Assembly (NCBI RefSeq): GCF_026104355.1
Contig: NZ_CP110535.1
Coordinates: forward strand, 4,464,001 to 4,528,000
Direction: 5' to 3'
DNA from: Halomonas sp. BDJS001
GTDB taxonomy: Bacteria > Pseudomonadota > Gammaproteobacteria > Pseudomonadales > Halomonadaceae
DNA length: 64,000 nucleotides
Below are positions 54,326 through 62,650 of this stretch, piece by piece (positions within the stretch are counted from its first letter, which is position 1; the number at the start of each line of letters is the position of its first letter). The notes beneath the pieces were generated by a model. That model did not search any database. It was not told the origin of the DNA and worked only from the letters and a program-made list of their open reading frames with translations. Position numbers and translations under genes: made by a program.

Positions 54326-55282
54326 TTATAGGGTCAGGGCAAACTGGTCATCGCCACGGCTCAACAGCACTCGATCCGTTTCGATCGCTGAAATAACCCA
54401 ACCAGACGACAGCGCCGCACCGGGATAGAGACGCTGTCCACGAGCGTCGATTACGTACGGGTTCTTGCCCAACCATACGGCCTGCAACTGCAGGTCGGGG
54501 CGAACCGGCACCTCACTCAGTTGAGCTTCATTAAGCAGCACGTTGCGGCTGCCGTAATGCTGGTCGAACCAACGCTGGGTGGCGTTCCAAGCGCCCGCCT
54601 GGTCGGGATCGTAGTGACCGGAGACGCTGATATAGTCGCCACTGTCGGCAACCTCCAGCGATGCAAGCCCGGCTTCCGCCAGGCGCTCACGCAGTGCTTG
54701 AACCGGGCTCGGGCGAACCTCATCCATCACTGGGGGAGTACTCTGAGCAGTGCTCATCAGGGGCTGCTCATCGAGCGTTGCCGTGACGGGGTGATAGCCA
54801 ATGTTGGCGTCGGCTTGATTGACATCGATAAACTCATAGAAAGCCAGTACTCCCAGCGTTACGACCAGTGCGGCGAGCGTAGCACTGCGGTTGAGCCACT
54901 TACGCCAACGCACTGGAACGGTGGGCAGCCCTGGGAATATGGCAGGCGCTGGGGGGCGTGAAAGCTCGAGCGCCACATCGTTGAAACGGAGCTCCGCCGG
55001 CAATTCACAGCGCAAGCCGGTGCCCTGGCTAACACAACGATCATTGATGGTAATGTCGCTACCCAGCGCCTCGATAGCAACATAACGGCCATAGAATCTC
55101 AGTACGATATGTTGTGGTGCGATATGCGGGTCGCCGAGCATGACATCGACAGAATCATCGCTACCGATACAACAAATCGGCTCAGTGAGTGTGATGAAGG
55201 CACCGCGATGCAAGCCTGCGATAACCTTGAGCGTCGTAACGGCTTCGCGTGCCGACGCTGAAGCTGAGGTGAAGAAAGTCAT
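54326..55282 (-). CDS. sctD: T3SS inner-membrane ring protein SctD (HrpQ/Y4yQ-like)
   Basis: The ATG at 55282 (MTFFTSASAS) gives 318 residues; a longer frame to 55351 runs toward the terminator upstream. The protein has a cytoplasmic FHA-like domain (residues 15-108, LKVIAGLHRGAFITL with IGSDDSVDVML), one membrane helix (133-152) and a periplasmic ring-building part. Together with SctJ it forms the inner-membrane ring. It is the first gene of the sctD-to-CpaD-like operon. Confidence 0.9.
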   Translation of the reverse strand: MTFFTSASASAREAVTTLKVIAGLHRGAFITLTEPICCIGSDDSVDVMLGDPHIAPQHIVLRFYGRYVAIEALGSDITINDRCVSQGTGLRCELPAELRFNDVALELSRPPAPAIFPGLPTVPVRWRKWLNRSATLAALVVTLGVLAFYEFIDVNQADANIGYHPVTATLDEQPLMSTAQSTPPVMDEVRPSPVQALRERLAEAGLASLEVADSGDYISVSGHYDPDQAGAWNATQRWFDQHYGSRNVLLNEAQLSEVPVRPDLQLQAVWLGKNPYVIDARGQRLYPGAALSSGWVISAIETDRVLLSRGDDQFALTL

Positions 55283-55408
55283 ACACTTAACTCGCCGTGT
55301 CGTACGAAGCTTGGGTGATTCCCTCCGCTGAATGCCTCCACATCGAGCCACTCATTGGGAGAGGTTCCGAAATCTCTATTGCCCAGAACTGCATGGGCGA
55401 AGTACGAC

Positions 55409-55443
55409 AAAAAAAGCCGCGGGCAGCAGGCGCTGCCCGAGGC
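55409..55443 (-). terminator. Strong rho-independent terminator between the 55-aa gene and sctD
   Basis: On the minus strand GCC-CGGGCAGC pairs with GCTGCCCG-GGC across a 4-base loop, with one mismatch position, followed by seven T. It begins nine bases past the stop of the 55-residue gene. That gene is therefore mainly monocistronic, with sctD reached only by read-through or another promoter. Confidence 0.85.
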
Positions 55444-55452
55444 TTCCGAGCA

Positions 55453-55620
55453 TCAGTTTTGCGGACGCTGCTTGGTAGCGTCGAGCTCGGTTTTCTTCTC
55501 TGTCGTGACTTTGGTGATTTCAGCGGACTTTTCGATCGCCTGATCGAATACTGCTTTCATATCGGCGATTGCAGAATCAGCACCGCCACCCGCATTGTCT
55601 ACTGAGGGAGTATTGGCCAT
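55453..55620 (-). CDS. Small secreted T3SS protein (55 aa), needle subunit candidate
   Basis: The ATG at 55620 has AAGGAGC seven bases upstream, one of the best ribosome sites in the locus. A longer open frame to 55827 lacks this site and has no matching N-terminus. The protein has a short Gly-rich N-terminus and one long amphipathic helix ending in KKTELDATKQRPQN. That tail is 27 of 35 identical to the C-terminus of the 154-residue protein at 35100. Small size, a strong ribosome site and an own strong terminator suit an abundant needle or filament subunit (SctF). The identity remains unproven. Confidence 0.7.
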   Translation of the reverse strand: MANTPSVDNAGGGADSAIADMKAVFDQAIEKSAEITKVTTEKKTELDATKQRPQN

Positions 55621-55938
55621 TTTACTGCTCCTTAATCCAGAGAGATGTCGTTCGAATGATGCGCCTATGGCGCCCAAGCTGAAGCCGTTCGATCGTTCTT
55701 TCGACATTGTTTCGTAAGGAGGAAGACGATCCAACATTAAGCAGGTTGCGGGTATTAAATGACGGGGCGATGTCAGTAAAATTAAATTTGAATGATGCGC
55801 CTTATCGTTTTGGGGCAAAGGCACCACCGATTGCGCAGTCAGTATGGCCGCGCTTCATTACAACGTTTATAGAATTTTTTATCGTCACATTAGCGTTTGC
55901 TCTATAGTCGAGGAATGTAAACCGGATGAATCCAGCCT
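55621..55938. promoter_or_regulatory. Divergent promoter region of the 55-aa gene and the GGDEF gene
   Basis: No gene is supported here. GAATGATGCGCC followed by TAT or TTAT occurs twice (55654 and 55790). A related string with the same ATTCG-ATG-AT-ATGCG spacing lies upstream of the 154-aa gene (about 35622-35650). Near 55899 TTTGCTCTATAGT offers a possible -10 for the GGDEF gene. A recognisable hrp box (GGAACC, 15-16 bases, CCAC) was not found. Confidence 0.4.
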
Positions 55939-56793
55939 ATGGCCGTCGACCTGCAAGCCCTTTACCCCAAACTGATTCACCTGATGCTGGACACCGTCTT
56001 CGTGGTCGATAAAGACAACCAAATCGTCTTCGTGAGTGATGCCTGTGAGTCGCTGCTCGGTTACCTTCCTCAAGAGTTGATCGGCACTCTAATCACGAAC
56101 TACATGCACCCTGACGATTTAGCCGCAACGCGGGACTCCATTGTTCGTGTGATGAGCGGTAAGCCCCATATTGATTACCGCAACCGCTATATCCGCAAAG
56201 ACGGCGGTATCGTGCATATCCTGTGGTCTGCCCGCTGGTACGAAGCAGAGGAAGTGCGGGTCGGTGTCGCGCGCAACGTCACAGCGCTTATGCAGGCCGA
56301 GGAAGAGTTACGCTACCTCGCCCACCATGATCCACTGACAAAGTTGACCAACAGAGCGCTCTTCTATGACCGCCTTACCTTGGGCCTGAGCACGGCCCAT
56401 CGCTATCAGAGCAGTCTGGCGCTGCTGTTTCTGGACATCAATGACTTCAAAGTCATCAATGATGTCCACGGGCACGCCGTGGGAGATAGAATCCTCTGCA
56501 CGGTAGCCAGACGATTGGAACGCTGTGTACGTGAGACGGACACGGTGGCCCGCATGGGCGGTGATGAATTCACGGTGCTGTTAACGGACATCCAGTCGAC
56601 GACTGCCGTTGAGGAAAAGATAGAGCAGATACTCGCTGTCATGAACGAGCCACTAGGCGCTGAATTCGGCGAGGTCAGAATGCCATCCTGCAGCATCGGC
56701 GTGGCCTGCTACCCCGCCGACGGGGAAGACGCCGATACCCTGCTAAGCCGTGCCGACAGTCATATGTATCAGATCAAAAGGCGCAGTCGTTAG
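55939..56793 (+). CDS. PAS-GGDEF diguanylate cyclase
   Basis: This 284-residue soluble protein has a PAS sensor domain (residues 10-120, LDTVFVVDKDNQIVFVSDAC, LLGYLPQELIG) and a GGDEF domain with intact GGDEF at 207-211. An inhibitory RxxD site (RETD, 198-201) sits exactly five residues before it. It should make cyclic-di-GMP with product inhibition. No membrane helix is present, so the PAS domain senses an internal signal. It lies next to the T3SS locus and is divergent from the 55-residue gene; c-di-GMP control of secretion is possible but not shown. Confidence 0.93.
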   Translation: MAVDLQALYPKLIHLMLDTVFVVDKDNQIVFVSDACESLLGYLPQELIGTLITNYMHPDDLAATRDSIVRVMSGKPHIDYRNRYIRKDGGIVHILWSARWYEAEEVRVGVARNVTALMQAEEELRYLAHHDPLTKLTNRALFYDRLTLGLSTAHRYQSSLALLFLDINDFKVINDVHGHAVGDRILCTVARRLERCVRETDTVARMGGDEFTVLLTDIQSTTAVEEKIEQILAVMNEPLGAEFGEVRMPSCSIGVACYPADGEDADTLLSRADSHMYQIKRRSR

Positions 56794-56809
56794 TGGTTAT
56801 GACCGATAC

Positions 56810-56843
56810 CGGCAGTCAGCTATGAATGTTTGCCTGACTGCCG
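56810..56843. terminator. Hairpin between convergent GGDEF gene and tctA
   Basis: CGGCAGTCAG (56810-56819) and CTGACTGCCG (56834-56843) form a perfect 10-bp stem with a 14-base loop between two convergent genes. There is no T-tract on either side. Confidence 0.5.
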
Positions 56844-56889
56844 CACACAAAGTTCGACAATAAATCTGTGGAGTCTCTTCGTAACGCAG

Positions 56890-58381
56890 TTAACGCTGAC
56901 GGCCTTTGCGTAGCGTTTTCCAAACCTGTGAAAATACGACCAACAGCAGTAGCGCGATAATCCCTTGCGAGATAGGACGAGTAAAGAGGGAACCCACGTC
57001 ATCTTGGGAGAGCAGCATTGCCAAGCGTAAGTTCTGCTCCGCCATTGGCCCTAGCAGCACCCCCAGCACTACTGGCGCAAGCGGGAAGGCGAGTCGATGG
57101 AGTAGATAGCCGATCAAGCCAAAAGCTAACATGACATATAGATCCATCATGTTCCCTTTGACGGTATACACCCCCCACCGCCATTAGCACCAAGGTGGTG
57201 GGAACCAACAGGGCGGTCGGCATGCGCAAGACCTGAGCAAACAGGCGGGTAGCCACCATGCCGCCCAGTAACAGCAGTAGCATCGCCGTTATTAGCATCT
57301 GCCACATGAAACCGAAGACCACATCAGGCGACTTCGTAAACAGTTGCGGGCCAGGCTGAAGGCCATGAATCATCAGCGCACCAAGCACTAAGGCGGCGAC
57401 CAGGTTGCCAGGAATCCCTAGTGTTAGAGATGGAATCATTGCAGAAGCATTATCGGCACTGTTACCTGATTCAGCCGCGGCAACCCCCACGGGATTCCCC
57501 TGACCGAAAGAGTCGGGGTTAGCGGATTTGCGCTTCGCTTCGTTATAACTCAGCAAGGCCGCCAGATTGCCACCCGCACCTGGCAAAATGCCCACACTCA
57601 CACCTATCAGCGATGAGCGTGTCCAAGTGCGCCAGTGCTGACGTATCAATGTCAGTGCATTTCCACTCGCATCGACTTTGAAGCTTCCCGCATCGTAGTA
57701 GGTCGCGTTGCGCTTTTCGGCCATTTCCAGCACTGGCGGGATTGCGTAAAGGCCGATGAGCACGATAATCAGGTCGAAGCCCCCACTTAAATAAAGCGAA
57801 TCGAACGTATAGCGCTCCGCACCACTGATAGTGTCAACGCCGACCAGACCGATGATGACGCCCAGTAGGGCGCTGAGCATGCCTTTGCTGATATCGCTGC
57901 CGACCAATACGGCGATGCTGACAAGGCCGAAAACGGCGACCCAGAAGTACTCCGTAGGCCCAAAAGCCAGCGTGACCTGAGCCAACAACGGCGCTAACGT
58001 CATCAACGCGATGGCGCTGATAATGCCACCAACGGCTGACGACCAGCACGCCGTCTTGAGCGCCAGCCCGCCCTGCCCATTGCGGGTCATCGGGTAACCG
58101 TCGAAGGTGGTTGCAATGGCCGCTGGCGTGCCGGGAATTTTTAATAAGATGGCCGGAATGGCGCCACCGTACATCGAGCCATTGTAGATACCGGCCACCA
58201 ACCCTAGCGCAATCACAGGATCAAACCCATAAGTCAGTGGCAGCATAAGCGCAATGGCCATGACCGGATTGAGGCCAGGTAGCGCACCGATCAAAATCCC
58301 CACCAGCGTACCGACGAAAAGACTGACCAAGGAACCAAACTGCAGGGCCACGGGCAAGGCGTTGAATAAGGAATCAAACAT
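56890..58381 (-). pseudogene. tctA: Tripartite tricarboxylate transporter permease TctA, frameshifted
   Basis: The first part (from 58381) is a normal TctA: GTLVGILIGALPGLNPVMAI, SMYGGAIPAILLKIPGTP and GVSVGILPGAGGNLAALLSY are family hallmarks. After LVPTTLVLMAVGG the frame runs into an unrelated tail. The correct continuation (VYTVKGNMMDLYVMLAFGLI and on to QVWKTLRKG) lies in the next frame, ending at 56890. The break is at a run of six G on the coding strand (57171-57176); five G would restore a protein of about 496 residues. A sequencing error, a real mutation or slippage could explain this. It is first in transport function with tctB and tctC upstream. Confidence 0.88.
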
Positions 58382-58396
58382 AGCGTGCCACCCTAT

Positions 58397-58846
58397 TTAG
58401 GAAACCAGGAAAAATTCGACGGGCAAGGGTCGTTTCAGCACCAGCGCAAATAACCCGTATAAGAGGGCGATGAAGCCCACCGTAATCCCTAGAACCACAA
58501 TAGGGCGCCTCTCACCCAGCACCAGGGCCAGGAGTACGATGAACAGGGTGCTAGTGGAGTAAAAACCCACGGTTGGCATAGCCAGGTAATAGATCAGGCA
58601 ACAGGCAACGGTTGCCATAAACCGTCCAGGATGGTCGATTAGAGGTGATTCCGCAGTGCTCGTCTCCCCTGCTCCTAATGCCTGCACAGCGCCTTTAAGC
58701 ATCAGAGGAAGTGAGAACAGACACATCAGAATACCAACCCCCATAGGCACATAAGCTGCACCAGCATCAAAGCCACTCCCCACCCAGACCACCGTGCAGC
58801 CAAAGATGAGGAAGGCGATGCCAGAGATAATATCTCTGAAGTTCAT
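58397..58846 (-). CDS. tctB: Tripartite tricarboxylate transporter small subunit TctB
   Basis: This protein of about 149 residues has four membrane helices with FRDIISGIAFLIFGCTVVWV at the N-terminus, the pattern of TctB. A TTG two codons upstream is an alternative start. It lies between tctC and tctA, 15 bases before the latter, the standard C-B-A order. It pairs with TctA in the membrane. Confidence 0.9.
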   Translation of the reverse strand: MNFRDIISGIAFLIFGCTVVWVGSGFDAGAAYVPMGVGILMCLFSLPLMLKGAVQALGAGETSTAESPLIDHPGRFMATVACCLIYYLAMPTVGFYSTSTLFIVLLALVLGERRPIVVLGITVGFIALLYGLFALVLKRPLPVEFFLVS

Positions 58847-58875
58847 GAGCAAATTACCGTCCAGTACGCGATGAA

Positions 58876-59838
58876 TTAGTTTTTCTTAAGCCCAAGTTTT
58901 TCGAGTGTCTCACCAATCGCTTCGGTTTCCTGATGCAAACGCTCACGGAGCTCTTCACCGCGTACGAGATTAAGCGTCTCGCCTTGAGATGCCAGGAACG
59001 TTTGGAACTCAGGATGTTCGACGGCTCTAGCGACGGCATCGGCGATGACATTAACGCGCTGCTCATCCATGCCCTCCGGTGCCAGCATCATGCGCCATAG
59101 CACAGTTTCCAGTTCAGGATGGCCGAGTGCTGCTAAGCCTGATGCCTGAGGAAGGGCCTCGTTATCGTCGGCTGAAGTGACAAGTAGACACTTCGCCTTG
59201 CCATCCTCCACATAGGGAAGCACGGGTGTGATGGAGCCACCGTAGATATCCACATGCCCACCCAGGAAGTTTTGGAGGGTCTCGCCAGCGCCGCCAAATG
59301 GAATAGGGCGGGCCTCAATGTCATAGGCTTCGAAGATACGCTCTGCTGCCAAGCGCATGGTTCCACCGACTCCATCATTGCCGTAGGTATATTGACCGGG
59401 GTGACTCTGTAGCTCGGCAAGGAATTCCTCGCCTGTTTCAGCGGGAAAGTCGGGGGCTACACACATGGTGTAGGCGCTCTGCGAAGTGCTGGTGATGGGG
59501 GTCAATGTCTCGTAGGAGTACTGAACACGCTGCATATGCGGCACAGTGGTAATAGGACTATTCCAGGTGGAAAGCAGCGTGTAGCCATCGGGCCTAGCAC
59601 GGGCAATCTGGTTGACTCCAATGGCACAACCTCCTCCGGCGACATTTAGCACGGCCAATGACTCTCCTAACGCCTCCTGCAGGTACTGATTGAGCATGCG
59701 GGCAACGTTGTCAGTGCCGCCACCAGCGGGTGCCGGTACGATGATTTCGATGGGACGATTCGGGTAGTCGTCAGCCATGACAGGCATAGCGGTCAACGCT
59801 GATAGTGCGACAGCAGACGTAAGCTGGAATGTTTTCAT
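58876..59838 (-). CDS. tctC: Tripartite tricarboxylate transporter binding protein TctC (Bug family)
   Basis: This 320-residue protein has a signal peptide (ALSALTAMPVMADD) and then the Bug core (YPNRPIEIIVPAPAGGGTDN). The later GGGCAIGVNQIARARPDGYT and YTYGNDGVGGTMRLAAE are conserved in the family. It captures carboxylates in the periplasm. Two Cys residues (near 137 and in KCLLV) are somewhat unusual. A GntR regulator gene lies upstream on the same strand. Confidence 0.93.
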   Translation of the reverse strand: MKTFQLTSAVALSALTAMPVMADDYPNRPIEIIVPAPAGGGTDNVARMLNQYLQEALGESLAVLNVAGGGCAIGVNQIARARPDGYTLLSTWNSPITTVPHMQRVQYSYETLTPITSTSQSAYTMCVAPDFPAETGEEFLAELQSHPGQYTYGNDGVGGTMRLAAERIFEAYDIEARPIPFGGAGETLQNFLGGHVDIYGGSITPVLPYVEDGKAKCLLVTSADDNEALPQASGLAALGHPELETVLWRMMLAPEGMDEQRVNVIADAVARAVEHPEFQTFLASQGETLNLVRGEELRERLHQETEAIGETLEKLGLKKN

Positions 59839-59893
59839 TGTTAGTTACCTTTTCTGGAAATGCAGGGTGGCAAGGCGTGCATCAAATGCAATC

Positions 59894-60652
59894 TCATGCG
59901 GGTTGATCACCGAGCGTGACACGGTAGCGGAATCGCTCGGGGCGTCCGTGTACCCGGCGAAACTCGATGACTCTTCCGGCGGGGTTGCGGGCAATGCGCT
60001 GGATGGCGGCGACCGGTGCCCCAGTGGCTAGTTCTAGATGGTTTGCACTGGCCTCAGTGGCAGCGCCGAACGACAGCTCGTCGGTTGCTGACGAGATCAA
60101 AATCCCGAATTCCTCCAGAAATACGGGATACAACAAAGGGCCCATCGCTTTTGGGTTTAGCGACAAGAGCCCATTGAAATCGGGTAGGCGTAGATAAATT
60201 TCTTCAAACAGCAGTGGGTCACCTGACCAAAGGCGAACACGTTCCAGTTTTATGCAATGGCTGACTGAGTCCTCACCAAAGGCTTTCTGTACCTCAGCGG
60301 GAAGCGGCACTTCATGGCAGCTAAGAATTCGGCTTTCTGGAATGACGGGTACATCTGGATCGTCCACGTCATGTACATGGAAGAAGCGAAACAGATCGGC
60401 TCGGAAAGCAGGTTGCTTAACGAAGGTGCCGGTGCCACGCCGACGATCTAACAGCCCTTCATCGACTAACTGCTTCAACGCCATTCGCATGGTTGCCAAA
60501 GCAACGCCATACTCTTCGGCTAAACGGTTCTCCGAGGGGATCATATCGCCTGGTTTCCACTCACCATTGGCGATCCTTGACCCTAATTGGTCACGGAGTT
60601 TGGCATACAGGGGTAATCTTCCGTCCGTATTCGCAGAGAACTTGGCTTGCAT
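59894..60652 (-). CDS. GntR family regulator, HutC subfamily
   Basis: This 252-residue protein has an N-terminal GntR winged HTH (LYAKLRDQLGSRIANGEWKP, then EYGVALATMRMALKQLVDEG) and a C-terminal UTRA ligand domain (CIKLERVRLWSGDPLLFEEI). It is divergent from an amidohydrolase gene and precedes tctCBA on its own strand. It probably controls both in response to the transported acid. A perfect 16-bp palindrome lies in the divergent region. Confidence 0.93.
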   Translation of the reverse strand: MQAKFSANTDGRLPLYAKLRDQLGSRIANGEWKPGDMIPSENRLAEEYGVALATMRMALKQLVDEGLLDRRRGTGTFVKQPAFRADLFRFFHVHDVDDPDVPVIPESRILSCHEVPLPAEVQKAFGEDSVSHCIKLERVRLWSGDPLLFEEIYLRLPDFNGLLSLNPKAMGPLLYPVFLEEFGILISSATDELSFGAATEASANHLELATGAPVAAIQRIARNPAGRVIEFRRVHGRPERFRYRVTLGDQPA

Positions 60653-60720
60653 AGGGCCACCCAGTGGTTAACTTTGATTTCTTGAGGTCATTGAAGACCC
60701 GTGTATACTTCTAGTCAACC

Positions 60721-60736
60721 AGTTCTCTAGAGAACT
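60721..60736. promoter_or_regulatory. Perfect 16-bp palindrome, probable HutC-type operator
   Basis: AGTTCTCTAGAGAACT is its own reverse complement and lies 69 bases before the GntR start and 65 bases before the amidohydrolase start. It is flanked by CTAGTC on the left and overlaps CTAGAC on the right, and imperfect GTATA motifs lie further out. It fits an operator for the adjacent dimeric regulator. Confidence 0.65.
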
Positions 60737-60800
60737 AGACTTATGTATAACAAGTTAGCTGATGTGAAATCTCCAGATATAACGTTATGAGGGGCCAAAA

Positions 60801-61604
60801 GTGAAATTAGGTTTTGATTGTCATGCTCATGCTTACGGGCCTGTTAAGAACGTCAAAGGATCTAACTACAGCCCCTCACGACCTGCCCCGCTCTTGGATT
60901 GGCAAAAAAACCTCGAAAGTTGCCGGTTAAGCGGTGGCGTATTGGTGCAACCAAGCTTCCTAGGCAATGACAACCGGCAACTGCTTGAAATGCTTGCCAA
61001 GCTTGATCACTCCTACCGCGGAGTCGTTCAGCTCGCCAAGGAGACAACGCTTGAGGAAATAGCCGCTCTTGATGCTGCAGGCATTGTGGGCGTGCGGTGG
61101 AACCTTATTGAGGGGCGAAGTGCATTGCCAAACCTCAGTGATCCTCAATGGATAGACTTTCTGGATCATCTCAAAGCCATGGACTGGCATCTTGAGTTAC
61201 ACCTGGAAGGAAACCGGCTGCCTGAAATTTTTCCAGCGCTGCATGAGCATGGCGTGAAGTTGGTCATCGATCATATCGGACTCCCTGTCGATGCCGCCCC
61301 GCTGCAAGACCCAGGGTGCCGCCTGCTGCTTGAGGCCGGACAGGCAGGACGCACGTGGGTAAAGCTATCAGCTCCCTATCGCTCCCCCGTAATTAACCTC
61401 AAACCCCATGTTCAGGCTTTGTTGGATCACCTTGGGCGTGACCGGCTGGTGTGGGGCAGTGACTGGCCGTGGACGCGCCATGAGGATAAGCATACTTACC
61501 GCGATACTTACGGATGGCTCAGTGACTGGATTAGCGATGCTGATGATCGCCAGCACATTCTTGATACAAGTCCTAGAGCATTGTTTAAGTTAGAGGCTCG
61601 ATAA
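60801..61604 (+). CDS. Amidohydrolase-family hydrolase (LigI-like)
   Basis: This 267-residue protein starts with the metal-binding FDCHAHAYGP motif and ends with WGSDWPWTRHE, the signature of the amidohydrolase_2 group that contains 2-pyrone-4,6-dicarboxylate lactonase. LVIDHIGLPVD supplies a further catalytic His. Such enzymes hydrolyse lactones or decarboxylate small acids. It is divergent from the HutC-type regulator and the tctCBA transporter, so the imported acid or a lactone of it is the likely substrate. Confidence 0.88.
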   Translation: MKLGFDCHAHAYGPVKNVKGSNYSPSRPAPLLDWQKNLESCRLSGGVLVQPSFLGNDNRQLLEMLAKLDHSYRGVVQLAKETTLEEIAALDAAGIVGVRWNLIEGRSALPNLSDPQWIDFLDHLKAMDWHLELHLEGNRLPEIFPALHEHGVKLVIDHIGLPVDAAPLQDPGCRLLLEAGQAGRTWVKLSAPYRSPVINLKPHVQALLDHLGRDRLVWGSDWPWTRHEDKHTYRDTYGWLSDWISDADDRQHILDTSPRALFKLEAR

Positions 61605-62042
61605 TCTAGGCATAAGAAGATAATAGAAATAAAACTGAATTAATGTGAATTCAGGGCCACACTAAGCTGCATGAACTCACGAAAAGCCATCACGGCTTCA
61701 TACTATTGAAGGGTAGGCAGCAGATTACGAGACATGGCGAGCTTTGCATTAATATCATCACAGTAGCCCCCGCCAACGGCGCACCTTGCATTAGTAAAGT
61801 TAAATTTGCGAGCCAGCCCACTATCCATAATATTAGAAGAAGCCGCCTTCCCCCAGCACGGATTTGGGTATCTTGGTTATTTGCTGATGTAGTTTGGAGT
61901 CAAAAACTGCAACCTTACAAATTGCTGTAGAAGCACGCTAGCAACCAGTAGGGAAGCACCCCTAACGCCTATACGGTCATCACAAGCCCTGCCTTATGCT
62001 CTGTTGCTTGCAGAGCGGGGCTAAATAATAAAGGGAAAGGCA
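61605..62042. other. Intergenic region, no gene supported
   Basis: This AT-rich stretch holds frames up to 74 codons without ribosome sites or known motifs. A short peptide-like end (TKLHELTKSHHGFILLKG before TAG near 61713) might be a decayed gene remnant but could not be assigned. AAGCC/GGCTT makes a small hairpin near 61685. Confidence 0.4.
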
Positions 62043-62525
62043 ATGGTAAAAAACCTATTTAATCTCTCTTTCGACCGCTACGGCACTTTCTTTGCTGCGA
62101 TCCTCTTCTGCCTGGGCGGATGAAGTGTATAGCGAGACAGCCACCGGTATGGTCGAAGCAGCTGTTCAAGCGATCTGCGATGGTGATAAGAGAGGCATCT
62201 TTCAATGCACCAGCGGAAAATTGAACCCGATTTATATTATGAGGAAGAATTCGCTGCCTTCCATGAAGCATGCAGGGATAACGGTATAGCGGAGATTGAA
62301 ACGACATCAGAATTTGACGATGCATTAATGCAAGAGCAAAAGCGTCGATTTCACATTGATGCGAAGATTGTTATAGGGAATGGGGCTGTGTACACAACCA
62401 CTTATCGAGTGGTTTGGGGGTCATTTAAGGTGCCAGAGAGTAGCAATCCAGTCGAGGCGTGGAGATTGGGTGGCCTTAGCCGAATAGAAATACCTATCCT
62501 CAGGGGAGATCTATCGAGAAATTAG
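62043..62525 (+). pseudogene. Hypothetical secreted protein, twice frameshifted
   Basis: No single frame spans the gene, but three pieces in order read as one protein. ATG at 62043 starts MVK, then after a run of six A the next frame gives a signal peptide (LISLSTATALSLLRSSSAWA, then DEVYSET). That frame continues to about 62217 (CDGDKRGIFQCTSGK). After a run of four A a second shift gives EPDLYYEEEFAAFHEACRDN through to GDLSRN. One extra A at each run would restore a protein of about 160 residues. The family is not recognised. Confidence 0.6.
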
Positions 62526-62570
62526 ATTCAGCTTAATAAAACGAGGGAACACAGCGCTTAGATAAATTTT

Positions 62571-62600
62571 CGCTCACTGAGCAGGCTCAGTGAGCGTTTT
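62571..62600. terminator. Rho-independent terminator behind the broken secreted-protein gene
   Basis: CGCTCACTGAG (62571-62581) and CTCAGTGAGCG pair perfectly over 11 bp with a 4-base loop, followed by TTTT. It lies between convergent genes, the broken gene and the mvaT-like gene, and serves at least the plus strand. Confidence 0.8.
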
Positions 62601-62650
62601 AAGAGGTTATTTTGCCAGGCTGGCAACCCCCGAAGTAAACATCAGGTTTA

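Noticed and set aside
35100..55620. Flagellar export cluster instead of T3SS
   Set aside because: Presence of a secretin, SctJ lipoprotein, SctI and a NolX-like protein, and absence of flagellin, hook and motor genes, rule out a flagellar locus.
35565..55700. HrpL-type hrp box promoters
   Set aside because: No GGAACC with a CCAC at 15-16 bases was found upstream of the genes examined by eye.
61684..61698. AAGCC-ATCAC-GGCTT hairpin as terminator of the amidohydrolase gene
   Set aside because: The stem is only five pairs and no T-tract follows; it is also about 80 bases from the stop.
61706..61930. 74-codon frame behind the amidohydrolase
   Set aside because: Composition and the lack of a ribosome site suggest a chance frame in AT-rich DNA.
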